From Roseateles_B sp051857535 (GTDB taxonomy: Bacteria; Pseudomonadota; Gammaproteobacteria; Burkholderiales; Burkholderiaceae_C): 64,000 bases of DNA. Shown here piece by piece: positions 25,857 to 36,452 of the stretch. The stretch's first letter is position 1; each line of letters starts with the position of its first letter. The DNA is taken from contig NZ_JBPZGY010000010.1 in assembly GCF_051857535.1 (NCBI RefSeq), positions 1-64,000 of the forward strand, read 5' to 3'. Made by a program: the position numbers and the translations under genes. The notes below the pieces were generated by a model, which had not been told where the DNA came from, made no database searches, and saw only the letters and a list, made by a program, of their open reading frames with translations.

Positions 25857-26339
25857 ATGACACATCTGACCCGCTTCCTGGCGCTCAGCGCCACCCTGTT
25901 CGGCTTGGTGGCCTGTGCCACGGCCCCCGCCCCTGCCCCGCTGGCCGACACCCTGGATCGCGACCCCCAGCTGAGCACTTTCAACCGTCTGGTCGAGCAG
26001 GCTGGCCTGAAGGAAGAGCTGCGTGCCGCAGGACCGCTGACCGTGTTCGCCCCATCCAACGAAGCCTTCAAGGCCCTGCCGGCGGCCACACTGGACAAAC
26101 TCAGCCAGGACAAGGAGCAGCTCAAGGCAGTCCTTCACCTGCACATGCTGGCCAGCAAGCTGCCGGCTGCCGAGGTCAAGAACAGCAGCCCCAAGAGCCT
26201 GCAAGGCAGCGCCCTGGCCCTGGCGCGCGCCGGCGAATTCGTGACGGTGGAAGATGCCGTGGTGCAGCGTGCCGACATCGGCGCTACCAATGGCGTGGCC
26301 CATGTGATCGACCGCGTGCTGCTGCCGGCCAAGAAGTAA
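25857..26339 (+). CDS. Fasciclin (FAS1) domain lipoprotein
   Basis: This 160-residue protein has a short signal peptide ending in the lipobox LVAC (Cys20), then a Pro/Ala stretch and one FAS1 domain. The domain shows LSTFNRLVEQAGL, LTVFAPSNEAFKALP (the H1-like box) and NGVAHVIDRVLLP (the H2-like box). FAS1 domains mediate adhesion or ligand binding at the cell surface. GGAG lies nine bases before the ATG at 25857. It is divergent from pstS, with Pho-box-like repeats facing it, so phosphate control is likely. A strong bidirectional hairpin follows at 26390. Confidence 0.93.
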   Translation: MTHLTRFLALSATLFGLVACATAPAPAPLADTLDRDPQLSTFNRLVEQAGLKEELRAAGPLTVFAPSNEAFKALPAATLDKLSQDKEQLKAVLHLHMLASKLPAAEVKNSSPKSLQGSALALARAGEFVTVEDAVVQRADIGATNGVAHVIDRVLLPAKK

Positions 26340-26389
26340 GCCCAATACCGGCTCCTCGGCCGGCACCTCACAAAGACCATGCACCCAAT

Positions 26390-26421
26390 GCAAAGGGCGC
26401 CCCCAGCGGGGCGCCCTTTGC
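26390..26421. terminator. Bidirectional terminator between FAS1 gene and glmM
   Basis: A 14-bp perfect stem, GCAAAGGGCGCCCC with its complement, encloses loop CAGC. It lies between convergent genes and can serve both strands, though the T-runs are short. Confidence 0.8.
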
Positions 26422-26444
26422 CTTTGAGGGAAAGGTTTGGCGAG

Positions 26445-27779
26445 TCAGGCGCGCACGGTGGCCGCCATGCGTTCGGCACAGGACTGGGCCAGGGCAGCAT
26501 CGCTGGCCTCGACCATCACGCGCAGCAGCGGCTCAGTCCCCGAGGCCCTGATCAGCACCCGGCCGCGGTCGCCCAACTCGGCCGTCACCTCGGCCTGCAC
26601 ACGGGCCAGCTCGGCATTGCCCTTCCAGTCCTGGCCAGGCTGCATGCGAACGTTGATCAGTGTCTGCGGGAACAGGGTCACGCCCTCCAACTGCTCGACC
26701 AGGCTCTTGCCTGTGCGGCAGATGGCGGACAGCACCAGCAGCGCGCTGACCATGCCGTCACCCGTGGTGTGCTTGTCCAGGGCCAGCAGATGGCCCGAGC
26801 CCTCGCCGCCCAGTTGCCAGCCGCGGGACACCAGTTCTTCAAGCACATAGCGGTCGCCCACCTTGGCGCGAACGAAGTCGACATCACGCTTCTTCAGGGC
26901 CAGCTCAACGGCCATATTGGTCATCAGCGTGCCCACGGCGCCCGGCACGCGCTGGCCTTGCGCCAGCCGATCCGCCACCATCACATAGAGCAGCTCGTCG
27001 CCGTTGTAGAGGCGGCCGGCGGCGTCCACGAACTGCAGGCGGTCGGCGTCACCGTCCAGCGCAATGCCATAGTGCGCACCATGTTCCTTGACAGCCTTGA
27101 CCAGCGCCGCGGGCGAGGTGGCGCCGACGCCATCATTGATGTTGAGGCCGTCCGGACTGCAGCCGATGGAGATGACTTCGGCACCCAGTTCGTGCAGCAC
27201 ATCGGGCGCCACGTGGTAGGCAGCGCCATGGGCGGCATCGACCACCAGCTTGAGGCCACGCAGGCTCAGCTCCTGGCTGAAGGACGCCTTGCAGAACTCG
27301 ATGTAGCGGCCACGCGCATCCTGGAGCCGACGGGCGCGGCCGAGGTTGGCGGAATCCACCCACGCGGCAGGCTCTTCCAGGGCCTGCTCCACGGCGATCT
27401 CCCAGGCGTCGGGCAGCTTCTCGCCCTTGGCAGAGAAGAACTTGATGCCATTGTCCGCAAAGGGGTTGTGCGAGGCCGAGATCACCACCCCCAGGTCCTG
27501 GCGCAGAGCGCGGGTCAGGTAGGCGACACCGGGCGTGGGCAAGGGGCCAGTGAGCCACACGTCCACACCGGCAGAGGCAAAACCAGCTTCTAGCGAGGAC
27601 TCCAGCATGTAGCCGGAGATGCGGGTGTCCTTGCCGATCAGCACGCTGGGGCGCGCAGCGCCGTTGCGGCGCAGCACCTTGCCCACGGCATGGCCCAGGC
27701 GCAGCATGAAGTCCGGTGTGATCGGCGATTGGCCGACGGTCCCACGGATACCGTCAGTCCCGAAATAGCTACGGCTCAT
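26445..27779 (-). CDS. glmM: Phosphoglucosamine mutase
   Basis: This 444-residue cytoplasmic enzyme converts glucosamine-6-phosphate to glucosamine-1-phosphate for UDP-GlcNAc, peptidoglycan and LPS. It begins YFGTDGIRGTVG, has the phosphoserine loop ISASHNP (Ser103), the metal loop DGDADR and the sugar-phosphate loop RASGTEPLLRVM near the end. GGAGGAAG lies seven bases before the ATG, which overlaps the folP stop by four bases. The order ftsH-folP-glmM matches E. coli. Confidence 0.98.
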   Translation of the reverse strand: MSRSYFGTDGIRGTVGQSPITPDFMLRLGHAVGKVLRRNGAARPSVLIGKDTRISGYMLESSLEAGFASAGVDVWLTGPLPTPGVAYLTRALRQDLGVVISASHNPFADNGIKFFSAKGEKLPDAWEIAVEQALEEPAAWVDSANLGRARRLQDARGRYIEFCKASFSQELSLRGLKLVVDAAHGAAYHVAPDVLHELGAEVISIGCSPDGLNINDGVGATSPAALVKAVKEHGAHYGIALDGDADRLQFVDAAGRLYNGDELLYVMVADRLAQGQRVPGAVGTLMTNMAVELALKKRDVDFVRAKVGDRYVLEELVSRGWQLGGEGSGHLLALDKHTTGDGMVSALLVLSAICRTGKSLVEQLEGVTLFPQTLINVRMQPGQDWKGNAELARVQAEVTAELGDRGRVLIRASGTEPLLRVMVEASDAALAQSCAERMAATVRA

Positions 27780-28666
27780 TGCGAGCTTCCTCCGAATTTT
27801 GAATGGCTGGCATTCTCGCCGATGAAGCTGACCGAGCTGCCGGCGCCGCCGCCAGCCCCCCACACCTGCAGGGCGTCCATGGTGGCCGCCACGTCGTGCA
27901 CCCGCAGGATGCGGGCACCATGGCTCAGGGCCAGCAAGGCTGCCGCCAGGCTGCCGGGCAGACGCTGGTCGACGGCACGGCCCGTAACGACCCCGATGGC
28001 AGACTTGCGCGAAAGACCGGCGAGCAAGGGGAAACCCAGCACTTCAAGCTCGGCCTGGCGACGCAGCAACTCGAAGTTCTGTTCGACCGTTTTGGCAAAA
28101 CCATAGCCAGGGTCCAGCACGATACGCTCAGCCGACACACCTTGGCGGCAAAGACTCTGGGCACGCTCGCTCAGGAATTGAGCCACCTCCAGCACCACGT
28201 CGGCATAGTCCGTCAACGATTGCATGCTGCCAGGATCGCCGCGCATATGCATGAGGCAGACGCCGAGCTGCGGATGGGACAGCATCACCGCCTCGGCGCC
28301 AGGGTCGCGCAAGGCCAGGATGTCATTGAGGATGTCCGCCCCAAGATCGGCTGCCCGGCGCATCACCTCGGCTTTGCAGGTGTCGATGGAGACGGGCACC
28401 CCCAGGCTCAGGGCACCGCGCAGCACGCCTTCGATGCGCCGCCATTCCTCGTCCACGCTGAGCCGCGGCGCGCCGGGGCGGCTGGACTCGCCACCGATGT
28501 CGAGGATGTGCGCACCCTCCTTCAGCAGTTGCTCGCAATGGGCCAGCGCTGCGGCGGTGCTGGTGTGCTGGCCGCCGTCGGAGAAGGAATCAGGCGTCGC
28601 GTTGACGATGCCCATGACCTGTGGAGTCCGGAGGTCGATGCGAAAGCGAGTGGTCTGCCAGAACAT
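27776..28666 (-). CDS. folP: Dihydropteroate synthase
   Basis: This 296-residue enzyme joins p-aminobenzoate to dihydropterin pyrophosphate in folate synthesis and is the sulfonamide target. Key segments are MGIVNATPDSFSDGG, HILDIGGESSRPGA, VSIDTCKAEVM, LDPGYGFAKT and GLSRKSAIG. The ATG at 28666 fits the family N-terminus, with a poor ribosome binding site. The frame extends upstream only into the ftsH terminator. It overlaps glmM by ATGA. Confidence 0.97.
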   Translation of the reverse strand: MFWQTTRFRIDLRTPQVMGIVNATPDSFSDGGQHTSTAAALAHCEQLLKEGAHILDIGGESSRPGAPRLSVDEEWRRIEGVLRGALSLGVPVSIDTCKAEVMRRAADLGADILNDILALRDPGAEAVMLSHPQLGVCLMHMRGDPGSMQSLTDYADVVLEVAQFLSERAQSLCRQGVSAERIVLDPGYGFAKTVEQNFELLRRQAELEVLGFPLLAGLSRKSAIGVVTGRAVDQRLPGSLAAALLALSHGARILRVHDVAATMDALQVWGAGGGAGSSVSFIGENASHSKFGGSSQ

Positions 28667-28707
28667 TGGTAGCGAGGCCCAGGCCGGCCCCTCAGGTGCA
28701 TTGAAAT

Positions 28708-28737
28708 GAAAAAGGCCCGTCTCCGGGAGACAGGCCT
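28708..28737 (-). terminator. Rho-independent terminator after ftsH
   Basis: On the minus strand AGGCCTGTCTCCC pairs imperfectly with GGAGACGGGCCT and is followed by TTTTTCATTT. It lies between ftsH and folP, so folP-glmM may need readthrough or its own promoter. Confidence 0.85.
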
Positions 28738-28756
28738 CGTACGTCAAAGCGACAGG

Positions 28757-30643
<1,887 letters not shown>

Positions 30644-30802
30644 CGCGACTCCTTATTCCATTCCACATGCCGCAGGGAGCGGCTGATGCACGGCATATGG
30701 GGTTGATTCTATTGCAGTCAAGGGCTGGGCTCTGATTGTCAAATCCTTGCCGCGCGATAGCCAAAAGTCGCGCTGCCGCCCTCTGCGACGATTGGGCTTG
30801 AT

Positions 30803-31471
30803 CTACTTCAATCCCATGCCCACCAAAAAGGTCTCGGCGGAGCGGAACCGCGAGGCCTTGGGCTTGACGGCCTTGACCTTCTTGAAGGCCCTCTTGAACA
30901 GCTCCACCAGCTGGTTGTAGCCGCTGCCATGGAAGACCTTGGCCACCAGCGCCCCCTCGGGCTTGAGATGCTGCTGTGAGAACTCGATGGCCAGCTCGAT
31001 GAGGTGTTCGATACGTGCAGCATCGGTAATCTCGATGCCCGAAAGGTTGGGCGCCATGTCCGAGACGACCACGTCCACAGCCTTGCCGTCCAGTGCGGCC
31101 TCCAGCTCATGCAGAACGGCCTCCTCGCGGAAGTCACCCTGAATGAAGTGCACACCTTCGACCGGCTCGAACTCCAGCAGGTCCAGCGCAATGATGGTGC
31201 CGTTGAGTTCCCCGACTGCCGCGCCCCCTGCCCCAGCCTGCTTGGGCGCGAACTTGCGGCGCAGGTACTGGCTCCAGGCACCCGGCGAGGCGCCCAGATC
31301 CACGACGACCTGCCCCGGCCTGATCAGCCGCAACTCCTCGTCGATTTCCTTGAGTTTGTAGGCCGCCCTGGAGCGGTAGCCCTCCTTCTGGGCCTGGCGC
31401 ACATAGGGGTCGTTGACGTGGTCGTTGAGCCACGCCTTGTTGATCTTCTTGCTTTTGCTGTCGATTTTCAT
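30803..31471 (-). CDS. rlmE: 23S rRNA (uridine-2552-2'-O)-methyltransferase RlmE
   Basis: This 222-residue SAM-dependent enzyme methylates U2552 in the A-loop late in 50S assembly. It has VDLGASPGAWSQYL (SAM motif I), VVSDMAPNLSG, and the KDKE-type catalytic residues spread along the Rossmann fold. The ATG at 31471 begins MKIDSKSKKINKAWL. No Shine-Dalgarno is visible. It is divergent from yhbY with only 31 bp between start codons and lies 159 bp upstream of ftsH, as in E. coli rrmJ-ftsH. Confidence 0.97.
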   Translation of the reverse strand: MKIDSKSKKINKAWLNDHVNDPYVRQAQKEGYRSRAAYKLKEIDEELRLIRPGQVVVDLGASPGAWSQYLRRKFAPKQAGAGGAAVGELNGTIIALDLLEFEPVEGVHFIQGDFREEAVLHELEAALDGKAVDVVVSDMAPNLSGIEITDAARIEHLIELAIEFSQQHLKPEGALVAKVFHGSGYNQLVELFKRAFKKVKAVKPKASRFRSAETFLVGMGLK

Positions 31472-31502
31472 GATTTGGAGCGTCTGGCCCGATAATACGG
31501 CC
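31472..31502. promoter_or_regulatory. Overlapping divergent promoters of rlmE and yhbY
   Basis: The plus strand has GATAAT at 31491-31496. The minus strand has TATTAT at 31497-31492. The two -10-like hexamers overlap almost completely. Initiation about 7 bp beyond the plus-strand box would fall on the yhbY ATG, so that mRNA may be leaderless. No good -35 box was found for either. Confidence 0.45.
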
Positions 31503-31976
31503 ATGCCTGCGATTCAACTGACCCCTGCCCAGCGCAAGGAAAAACGTGCCGACGCCCACCACCTCGACCCCGTCGTGATGATTGGCGCCGATGGACTCAC
31601 GCCCGCCGTCGTGAAGGAAACTGACAACGCCTTGAAGGCCCATGGCCTGATCAAGGTGCGCGTGATGTCGGATGACCGCGAGATGCGTGGCGCCATTCTC
31701 GAGCAGCTTGCTGACGAACTCGACGCTGCCCCCATCCAGCACATCGGCAAGCTGCTGATCCTGTGGCGCCCAATCCCCGAGAAGGAGCGCAACGAGCGCG
31801 AGGGCGCCATGCCCGCGCCCAAGGTGGTGAAGATCGTGAAGTTCTCCAAGAACGGCAACAGTCGCCCCACCATCAAGAAGGTCCAGCTGCTGGGCAACCA
31901 ACGTGTGGCCCAGGGTGGCGAGATCAAGCGTGCCAAGCCCAAGCAGCGCAGCGTGAAGAAGCGCGTCACCGACTGA
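31503..31976 (+). CDS. yhbY: YhbY-type CRM-domain RNA-binding protein
   Basis: This 157-residue protein associates with pre-50S ribosomal subunits. The CRM domain spans about residues 3-100, with PVVMIGADGLTPAVVKETDNAL and HGLIKVRV and the IGKLLILWRP strand. The GxxG-type loop reads IGADG. A basic tail (KKVQLLGNQ to KQRSVKKRV) is longer than in E. coli YhbY (97 residues). The ATG at 31503 has no Shine-Dalgarno sequence. A strong terminator follows. Confidence 0.95.
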   Translation: MPAIQLTPAQRKEKRADAHHLDPVVMIGADGLTPAVVKETDNALKAHGLIKVRVMSDDREMRGAILEQLADELDAAPIQHIGKLLILWRPIPEKERNEREGAMPAPKVVKIVKFSKNGNSRPTIKKVQLLGNQRVAQGGEIKRAKPKQRSVKKRVTD

Positions 31977-31997
31977 ACACGCTCCCGGCCGAGCATC

Positions 31998-32030
31998 AGG
32001 ACCGCCACCTTCGGGCGCCGGTCCTTTTTT
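31998..32030 (+). terminator. Rho-independent terminator after yhbY
   Basis: AGGACCG (31998-32004) pairs with CGGTCCT (32019-32025), followed by further T residues. Confidence 0.88.
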
Positions 32031-32040
32031 CATGCCCTAT

Positions 32041-32472
32041 TCAGGCGCCGCGCCGGCTCGTCCGCCAGGCGAGTGCGAGCACCATCAGCGCCTTGAGCGC
32101 AAAGATGCCGGACGAGACGCCGTGCAGCGCACCAAAACTGAGGCGCCCCTGCCCTGCCCGCGCTTCAGCCATCAGGGGCTGCAGCCCGTAATAGCCCAGC
32201 ACCACGCAGAACAGCGCCCCCAGGGGCAGCAGCAGCTCCGGCGTGGTGATGCGGGAGGATTCGGCATCGCGCTGCGCACGTCGCTCCATCATCACTAGCA
32301 GCAGGCCCATTACCAGCCCCAGCTGTGCATCCTGCTCGAACAGCCGGCCCACATAACGCCCCGCGTCTGGCCGTGCCAGCACACCGAACGCCGTCGGCGC
32401 CGCCACACCGGCCACGCACAGAAGAAAGCCGCCCCACAGGGCGGCCAGCAAGGCACGAACACGCATCAGCAT
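32041..32472 (-). CDS. DUF4149 membrane protein
   Basis: This 143-residue protein has four hydrophobic segments: ALLAALWGGFLLCVAGVAAP, AQLGLVMGLLLVMM, LLLPLGALFCVVLGYYGL and GIFALKALMVLALAW. The pattern APTAFGVL ... AGRYVGRLF is typical of DUF4149. It is commonly found between yhbY and greA in Burkholderiales. Function is unknown. The ATG at 32472 has AAGG ahead; another ATG lies two codons later. Confidence 0.88.
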   Translation of the reverse strand: MLMRVRALLAALWGGFLLCVAGVAAPTAFGVLARPDAGRYVGRLFEQDAQLGLVMGLLLVMMERRAQRDAESSRITTPELLLPLGALFCVVLGYYGLQPLMAEARAGQGRLSFGALHGVSSGIFALKALMVLALAWRTSRRGA

Positions 32473-32554
32473 CGTTTCAGCCTTTCACCCCAGCCCCACC
32501 TCTGCTCCACCGATCGAAGCCTGGGGATCCGGCTCTGCCGGCAGGGGGAGGTCC

Positions 32555-33031
32555 TCAAACATACCGGACGTCAACGATCTCGTAGCGCTTGACGCCACCC
32601 GGCGCATGCACTTCGGCCACATCACCGGCCTCCTTGCCGATCAGCGCACGGGCGATCGGCGAGGAGATCGAGATCAGACCCAGCTTCAGGTCGGCCTCGT
32701 CATCACCCACGATCTGGTAGGTCACCTCGTTACCCGAGGCTTCCTCTTCCAGGTCCACGGTCGTGCCGAACACCACCTTGCCGCCGGCGTCGACGTCGGC
32801 CGGATCGATGACCTGGGCTGCCGCCAGCTTGCCCTCGATCTCAAGGATGCGGCCCTCGATGAAGCCCTGCTTGTCCTTGGCCGCCTCGTACTCGGCGTTC
32901 TCGGACAGATCACCCTGGGCACGGGCCTCAGCGATGGCATTGATCACGGCATGACGCTCGACTGTCTTGAGTCGATGCAGTTCTTCCTTCAGCTTTTCAG
33001 CGCCGCGCTTGGTCAGAGGGATCGTGGCCAT
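32555..33031 (-). CDS. greA: Transcription elongation factor GreA
   Basis: This 158-residue factor rescues backtracked RNA polymerase by inducing transcript cleavage. The N-terminal coiled coil holds the tip acidic residues in ARAQGDLSENAEYEAAKDKQ (Asp and Glu near residues 41-44). The C-terminal FKBP-like domain ends IGKEAGDVAEV and GGVKRYEIVDV. The ATG at 33031 gives the family start MATIPLTKRGAEKL. It follows carB by 119 bp. Confidence 0.98.
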   Translation of the reverse strand: MATIPLTKRGAEKLKEELHRLKTVERHAVINAIAEARAQGDLSENAEYEAAKDKQGFIEGRILEIEGKLAAAQVIDPADVDAGGKVVFGTTVDLEEEASGNEVTYQIVGDDEADLKLGLISISSPIARALIGKEAGDVAEVHAPGGVKRYEIVDVRYV

Positions 33032-33058
33032 ACATAGAACCTTGATAGACAAAACAAG

Positions 33059-33095
33059 ACCGCCGCAGGGACTCGCAAGGAGCCGCAGCGGCGGT
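33059..33095 (-). terminator. Hairpin between carB and greA
   Basis: ACCGCCGC and GCGGCGGT form an 8-bp stem with a 21-base loop. On the minus strand it is followed by CTTGTTTTG, a weak T-rich tract, so it may partly end carB transcripts. The better T-run lies on the plus strand. Confidence 0.5.
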
Positions 33096-33150
33096 TTTTG
33101 GGGCCGGACCGGGCTCCCCACCTCGGGGAGCAGTCCGGCATGGCTGCAGT

Positions 33151-36100
33151 TTAGTGCAGTTCGGTGTGGAGTTCCTGCAGGGATTGCACGAGCAGGCCAT
33201 CCTTGTGCTTCATGCCCTCCACTGCCGCCTCGCAGCCGGCCATGGTGGTGTAGTAGGTCACGCGGTTGGCCAGCGCGGCCTGGCGGATATGGCGGCTGTC
33301 GGCAATGGCGGTACGGGTCTCGTCCACAGTGGTGAAGACGAGCTGGATGTCGCCGCCCTTGATCATGTCCACGATGTGCGGACGGCCATCCTTGACCTTG
33401 TTGACCACCTGCACCGGCACGCCGGCTTCGGCGATGGCTGCGGCCGTCCCCTTGGTGGCGACCACACCAAAGCCCAGAGCATGCAGATCACGTGCAACCA
33501 CGACCGCACGGGCCTTGTCGTTGTTTTTCACCGTGATCAGCACATTGCCCTGGCGCGGCAGGCGGCTGCCAGCGCCTAGCTGGCTCTTGAGCATGGCCTC
33601 GCCAAAGGTACGGCCGGCACCCATGACTTCCCCCGTCGAACGCATTTCCGGACTGAGGATGGGATCCACGCCAGGGAACTTGTTGAAGGGGAAGACGGCT
33701 TCCTTGACGCTGAAGTAAGGCGGCACCACTTCGTGCGGCACTTCGCCCTTGCGGTCCTTCTGCTGGGACAGCTTCTGACCGGCCATGCAGCGAGCAGCGA
33801 CCTTGGCCAGTTGCTGGCCCGTGGCCTTCGAGACGAAAGGCACGGTGCGCGAAGCACGTGGGTTCACTTCCAGCACATAGACCTGGTTCTCGGACAGGCC
33901 CTTGGTGACGTCGCCCTGGATGGCGAACTGCACATTCATCAGGCCGATGACCTTCAGCGCGCGAGCCATGGCCGCCGTCTGGCGGCGCAGCTCGTCTTGC
34001 AGCTCAGCGGACAGCGTGTAGGGCGGCAGCGAGCAGGCGGAGTCGCCCGAGTGGATGCCGGCGGCCTCCACGTGCTCCATGATGCCGCCGATCATCACGC
34101 CCTCGCCGTCGGAGATGCAGTCCACATCAACCTCGACGGCATCTTGCAGGAAATGGTCCAGCAGCACGGGGGACTTGTCGGAGACACGCACCGCTTCGCG
34201 CATGTAGCGCTCGAGGTCCTTGTCACCGTGCACGATTTCCATCGCGCGGCCACCCAGCACATAGCTCGGGCGCACCACCAGCGGGTAGCCGATCTCCTGG
34301 GCCAGCGCAACGGCTTCATCCTCGCTGCGCGCGGTGCGGTTGGGCGGCTGCTTCAGGCCCAGCGTGTGCAGCAACTTCTGGAAGCGCTCGCGGTCCTCGG
34401 CGATGTCGATGGAGTCGGGCGTCGTGCCGATGATGGGCACGCCGTTGGCTTCCAGGTCCAGGGCCAGCTTCAGCGGCGTCTGGCCGCCGTACTGCACGAT
34501 CACACCGACGGGCTTTTCCTTGTCGACGATCTCCAGCACGTCTTCCAGGGTCACCGGCTCGAAGTAAAGGCGGTCCGAGGTGTCGTAGTCAGTGGAGACC
34601 GTCTCGGGATTGCAGTTGACCATGATGGTCTCGTAGCCGTCCTCGCGCATGGCAAGGGCGGCGTGGACGCAGCAGTAGTCGAACTCGATGCCCTGCCCGA
34701 TGCGGTTCGGACCACCGCCCAGCACCATGATCTTCTTCTTGTCCGTCGGCGCGGCCTCGCACTCCTCGTCGTACGTGGAGTACATGTAGGCGGTCTGCGT
34801 CTCGAACTCGGCCGCGCAGGTGTCCACACGCTTGTAGACCGGGCGGATGCCCTGCGCATGACGAGCGCGGCGCACCTCATGCTGGTTGGTGCCCAGCAGC
34901 CTGGCGATGCGCTTGTCCGAGAAACCCTTTTGCTTCAGGAAGCGCAGTTCATCCTTGCTCAGCGAGGCCAGGGCCCGGCCCTTGATGCTCTGTTCGATCT
35001 GGATCAGCTGCTCGATCTGAGCCAGGAACCAGGGGTCCACGGCCGTTTCGTCAAAGACTTCCTGCAGGCTCATGCCGAGGCGGAAGGCGTCAGCCAGGAA
35101 GAGGATGCGCTCGGGACCGGGCTCACCGATTTCCTGAACGATTTCTTCACGGTCGGTCGAGCGTTCAGTCAGACCATCGATGCCAGTCTCCAGGCCGCGC
35201 AGGGCCTTCTGGAAGGACTCCTGGAAGCTGCGCCCCATGGCCATCACCTCGCCCACCGACTTCATCTGGGTGGTCAGGTGCGAATCGGCCATCGGGAACT
35301 TCTCGAAGGCGAAGCGCGGGATCTTGGTGACCACGTAGTCGATGGAGGGCTCGAACGAGGCCGGCGTGGCGCCACCGGTGATGTCGTTCTTCAGCTCATC
35401 CAGTGTGTAGCCCACGGCCAGCTTGGCAGCGACCTTGGCGATGGGGAAGCCCGTGGCCTTGGAGGCCAACGCCGAGGAGCGCGACACGCGGGGGTTCATC
35501 TCGATCACGATCATGCGACCGTTCTTCGGGTTGATCGAGAACTGCACGTTGGACCCGCCGGTATCCACGCCGATCTCGCGCAGGATGGCGATGGAGGCGT
35601 TGCGCAGCAGCTGGAATTCCTTGTCGGTCAGCGTCTGGGCCGGAGCCACGGTGATGGAGTCACCGGTGTGGATGCCCATGGGGTCCAGGTTCTCGATGGA
35701 GCACACGATGATGCAGTTGTCCGCCTTGTCGCGGACCACTTCCATCTCGTATTCCTTCCAGCCGATCAGCGATTCCTCGATCAGCAGCTCGTTGGTTGGT
35801 GAGAGGTCCAGGCCGCGCTTGCAGATCTCCTCGAACTCCTCGGGGTTGTAGGCGATGCCTCCACCGGTGCCACCCAGGGTGAAGCTGGGGCGGATCACCA
35901 TGGGGAAGCCGCTGCCGCCGATCTCGGCGTGGATGCGCTTCTGCACCGCCCAGGCTTCTTCCATGGAGTGAGCGATGCCAGACTTTGCCGAGTCCAGTCC
36001 GATCTTGGTCATCGCGTCCTTGAACTTCAGGCGGTCCTCAGCCTTCTCGATGGCCTTCTCATTGGCGCCGATCATCTCGACGTTGTACTTGGCCAGCACG

Positions 36101-36417
36101 CCGTGCTTGTGCAGGTCCAGGGCGCAGTTCAGCGCGGTCTGGCCGCCCATGGTGGGCAGGACGGCATCCGGACGTTCCTTGGCGATGATCTTCTCGACCA
36201 CCTGCCAGGTGATGGGCTCGATGTAGGTCACGTCGGCCGTGTCCGGGTCGGTCATGATGGTCGCAGGATTGCTGTTGACCAGAATGACCTTGTAGCCCTC
36301 TTCGCGCAGGGCCTTGCAGGCCTGGGCGCCTGAATAGTCGAACTCACAGGCCTGGCCGATGATGATGGGGCCGGCGCCGATGATGAGGATGCTCTTGATG
36401 TCGCTGCGTTTTGCCAT
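33151..36417 (-). CDS. carB: Carbamoyl phosphate synthase large subunit
   Basis: This 1088-residue enzyme makes carbamoyl phosphate from bicarbonate, ATP and the ammonia delivered by CarA, feeding pyrimidine and arginine synthesis. Two homologous ATP-grasp halves are seen: the first begins IKSILIIGAGPIIIGQACEFDYSG, the second KKIMVLGGGPNRIGQGIEFDYC. MVIRPSFTLGGTGGG and LVVRPSYVLGG are the ATP-binding segments. The C-terminal allosteric domain (about 950-1088) includes VVATKGTAAAIAEAGV. Length is typical. It follows carA by 35 bp. Confidence 0.98.
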   Translation of the reverse strand: MAKRSDIKSILIIGAGPIIIGQACEFDYSGAQACKALREEGYKVILVNSNPATIMTDPDTADVTYIEPITWQVVEKIIAKERPDAVLPTMGGQTALNCALDLHKHGVLAKYNVEMIGANEKAIEKAEDRLKFKDAMTKIGLDSAKSGIAHSMEEAWAVQKRIHAEIGGSGFPMVIRPSFTLGGTGGGIAYNPEEFEEICKRGLDLSPTNELLIEESLIGWKEYEMEVVRDKADNCIIVCSIENLDPMGIHTGDSITVAPAQTLTDKEFQLLRNASIAILREIGVDTGGSNVQFSINPKNGRMIVIEMNPRVSRSSALASKATGFPIAKVAAKLAVGYTLDELKNDITGGATPASFEPSIDYVVTKIPRFAFEKFPMADSHLTTQMKSVGEVMAMGRSFQESFQKALRGLETGIDGLTERSTDREEIVQEIGEPGPERILFLADAFRLGMSLQEVFDETAVDPWFLAQIEQLIQIEQSIKGRALASLSKDELRFLKQKGFSDKRIARLLGTNQHEVRRARHAQGIRPVYKRVDTCAAEFETQTAYMYSTYDEECEAAPTDKKKIMVLGGGPNRIGQGIEFDYCCVHAALAMREDGYETIMVNCNPETVSTDYDTSDRLYFEPVTLEDVLEIVDKEKPVGVIVQYGGQTPLKLALDLEANGVPIIGTTPDSIDIAEDRERFQKLLHTLGLKQPPNRTARSEDEAVALAQEIGYPLVVRPSYVLGGRAMEIVHGDKDLERYMREAVRVSDKSPVLLDHFLQDAVEVDVDCISDGEGVMIGGIMEHVEAAGIHSGDSACSLPPYTLSAELQDELRRQTAAMARALKVIGLMNVQFAIQGDVTKGLSENQVYVLEVNPRASRTVPFVSKATGQQLAKVAARCMAGQKLSQQKDRKGEVPHEVVPPYFSVKEAVFPFNKFPGVDPILSPEMRSTGEVMGAGRTFGEAMLKSQLGAGSRLPRQGNVLITVKNNDKARAVVVARDLHALGFGVVATKGTAAAIAEAGVPVQVVNKVKDGRPHIVDMIKGGDIQLVFTTVDETRTAIADSRHIRQAALANRVTYYTTMAGCEAAVEGMKHKDGLLVQSLQELHTELH

Positions 36418-36452
36418 TGTTTGTTCTCCGTCTCTCGGGCGTATCTAGGGCA

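Noticed and set aside
33733..35802. Long plus-strand open frame of 689 codons
   Set aside because: It is antisense to carB, which is certain by domain content. High GC content gives long shadow frames; the translation is His/Gln/Val-rich without domains.
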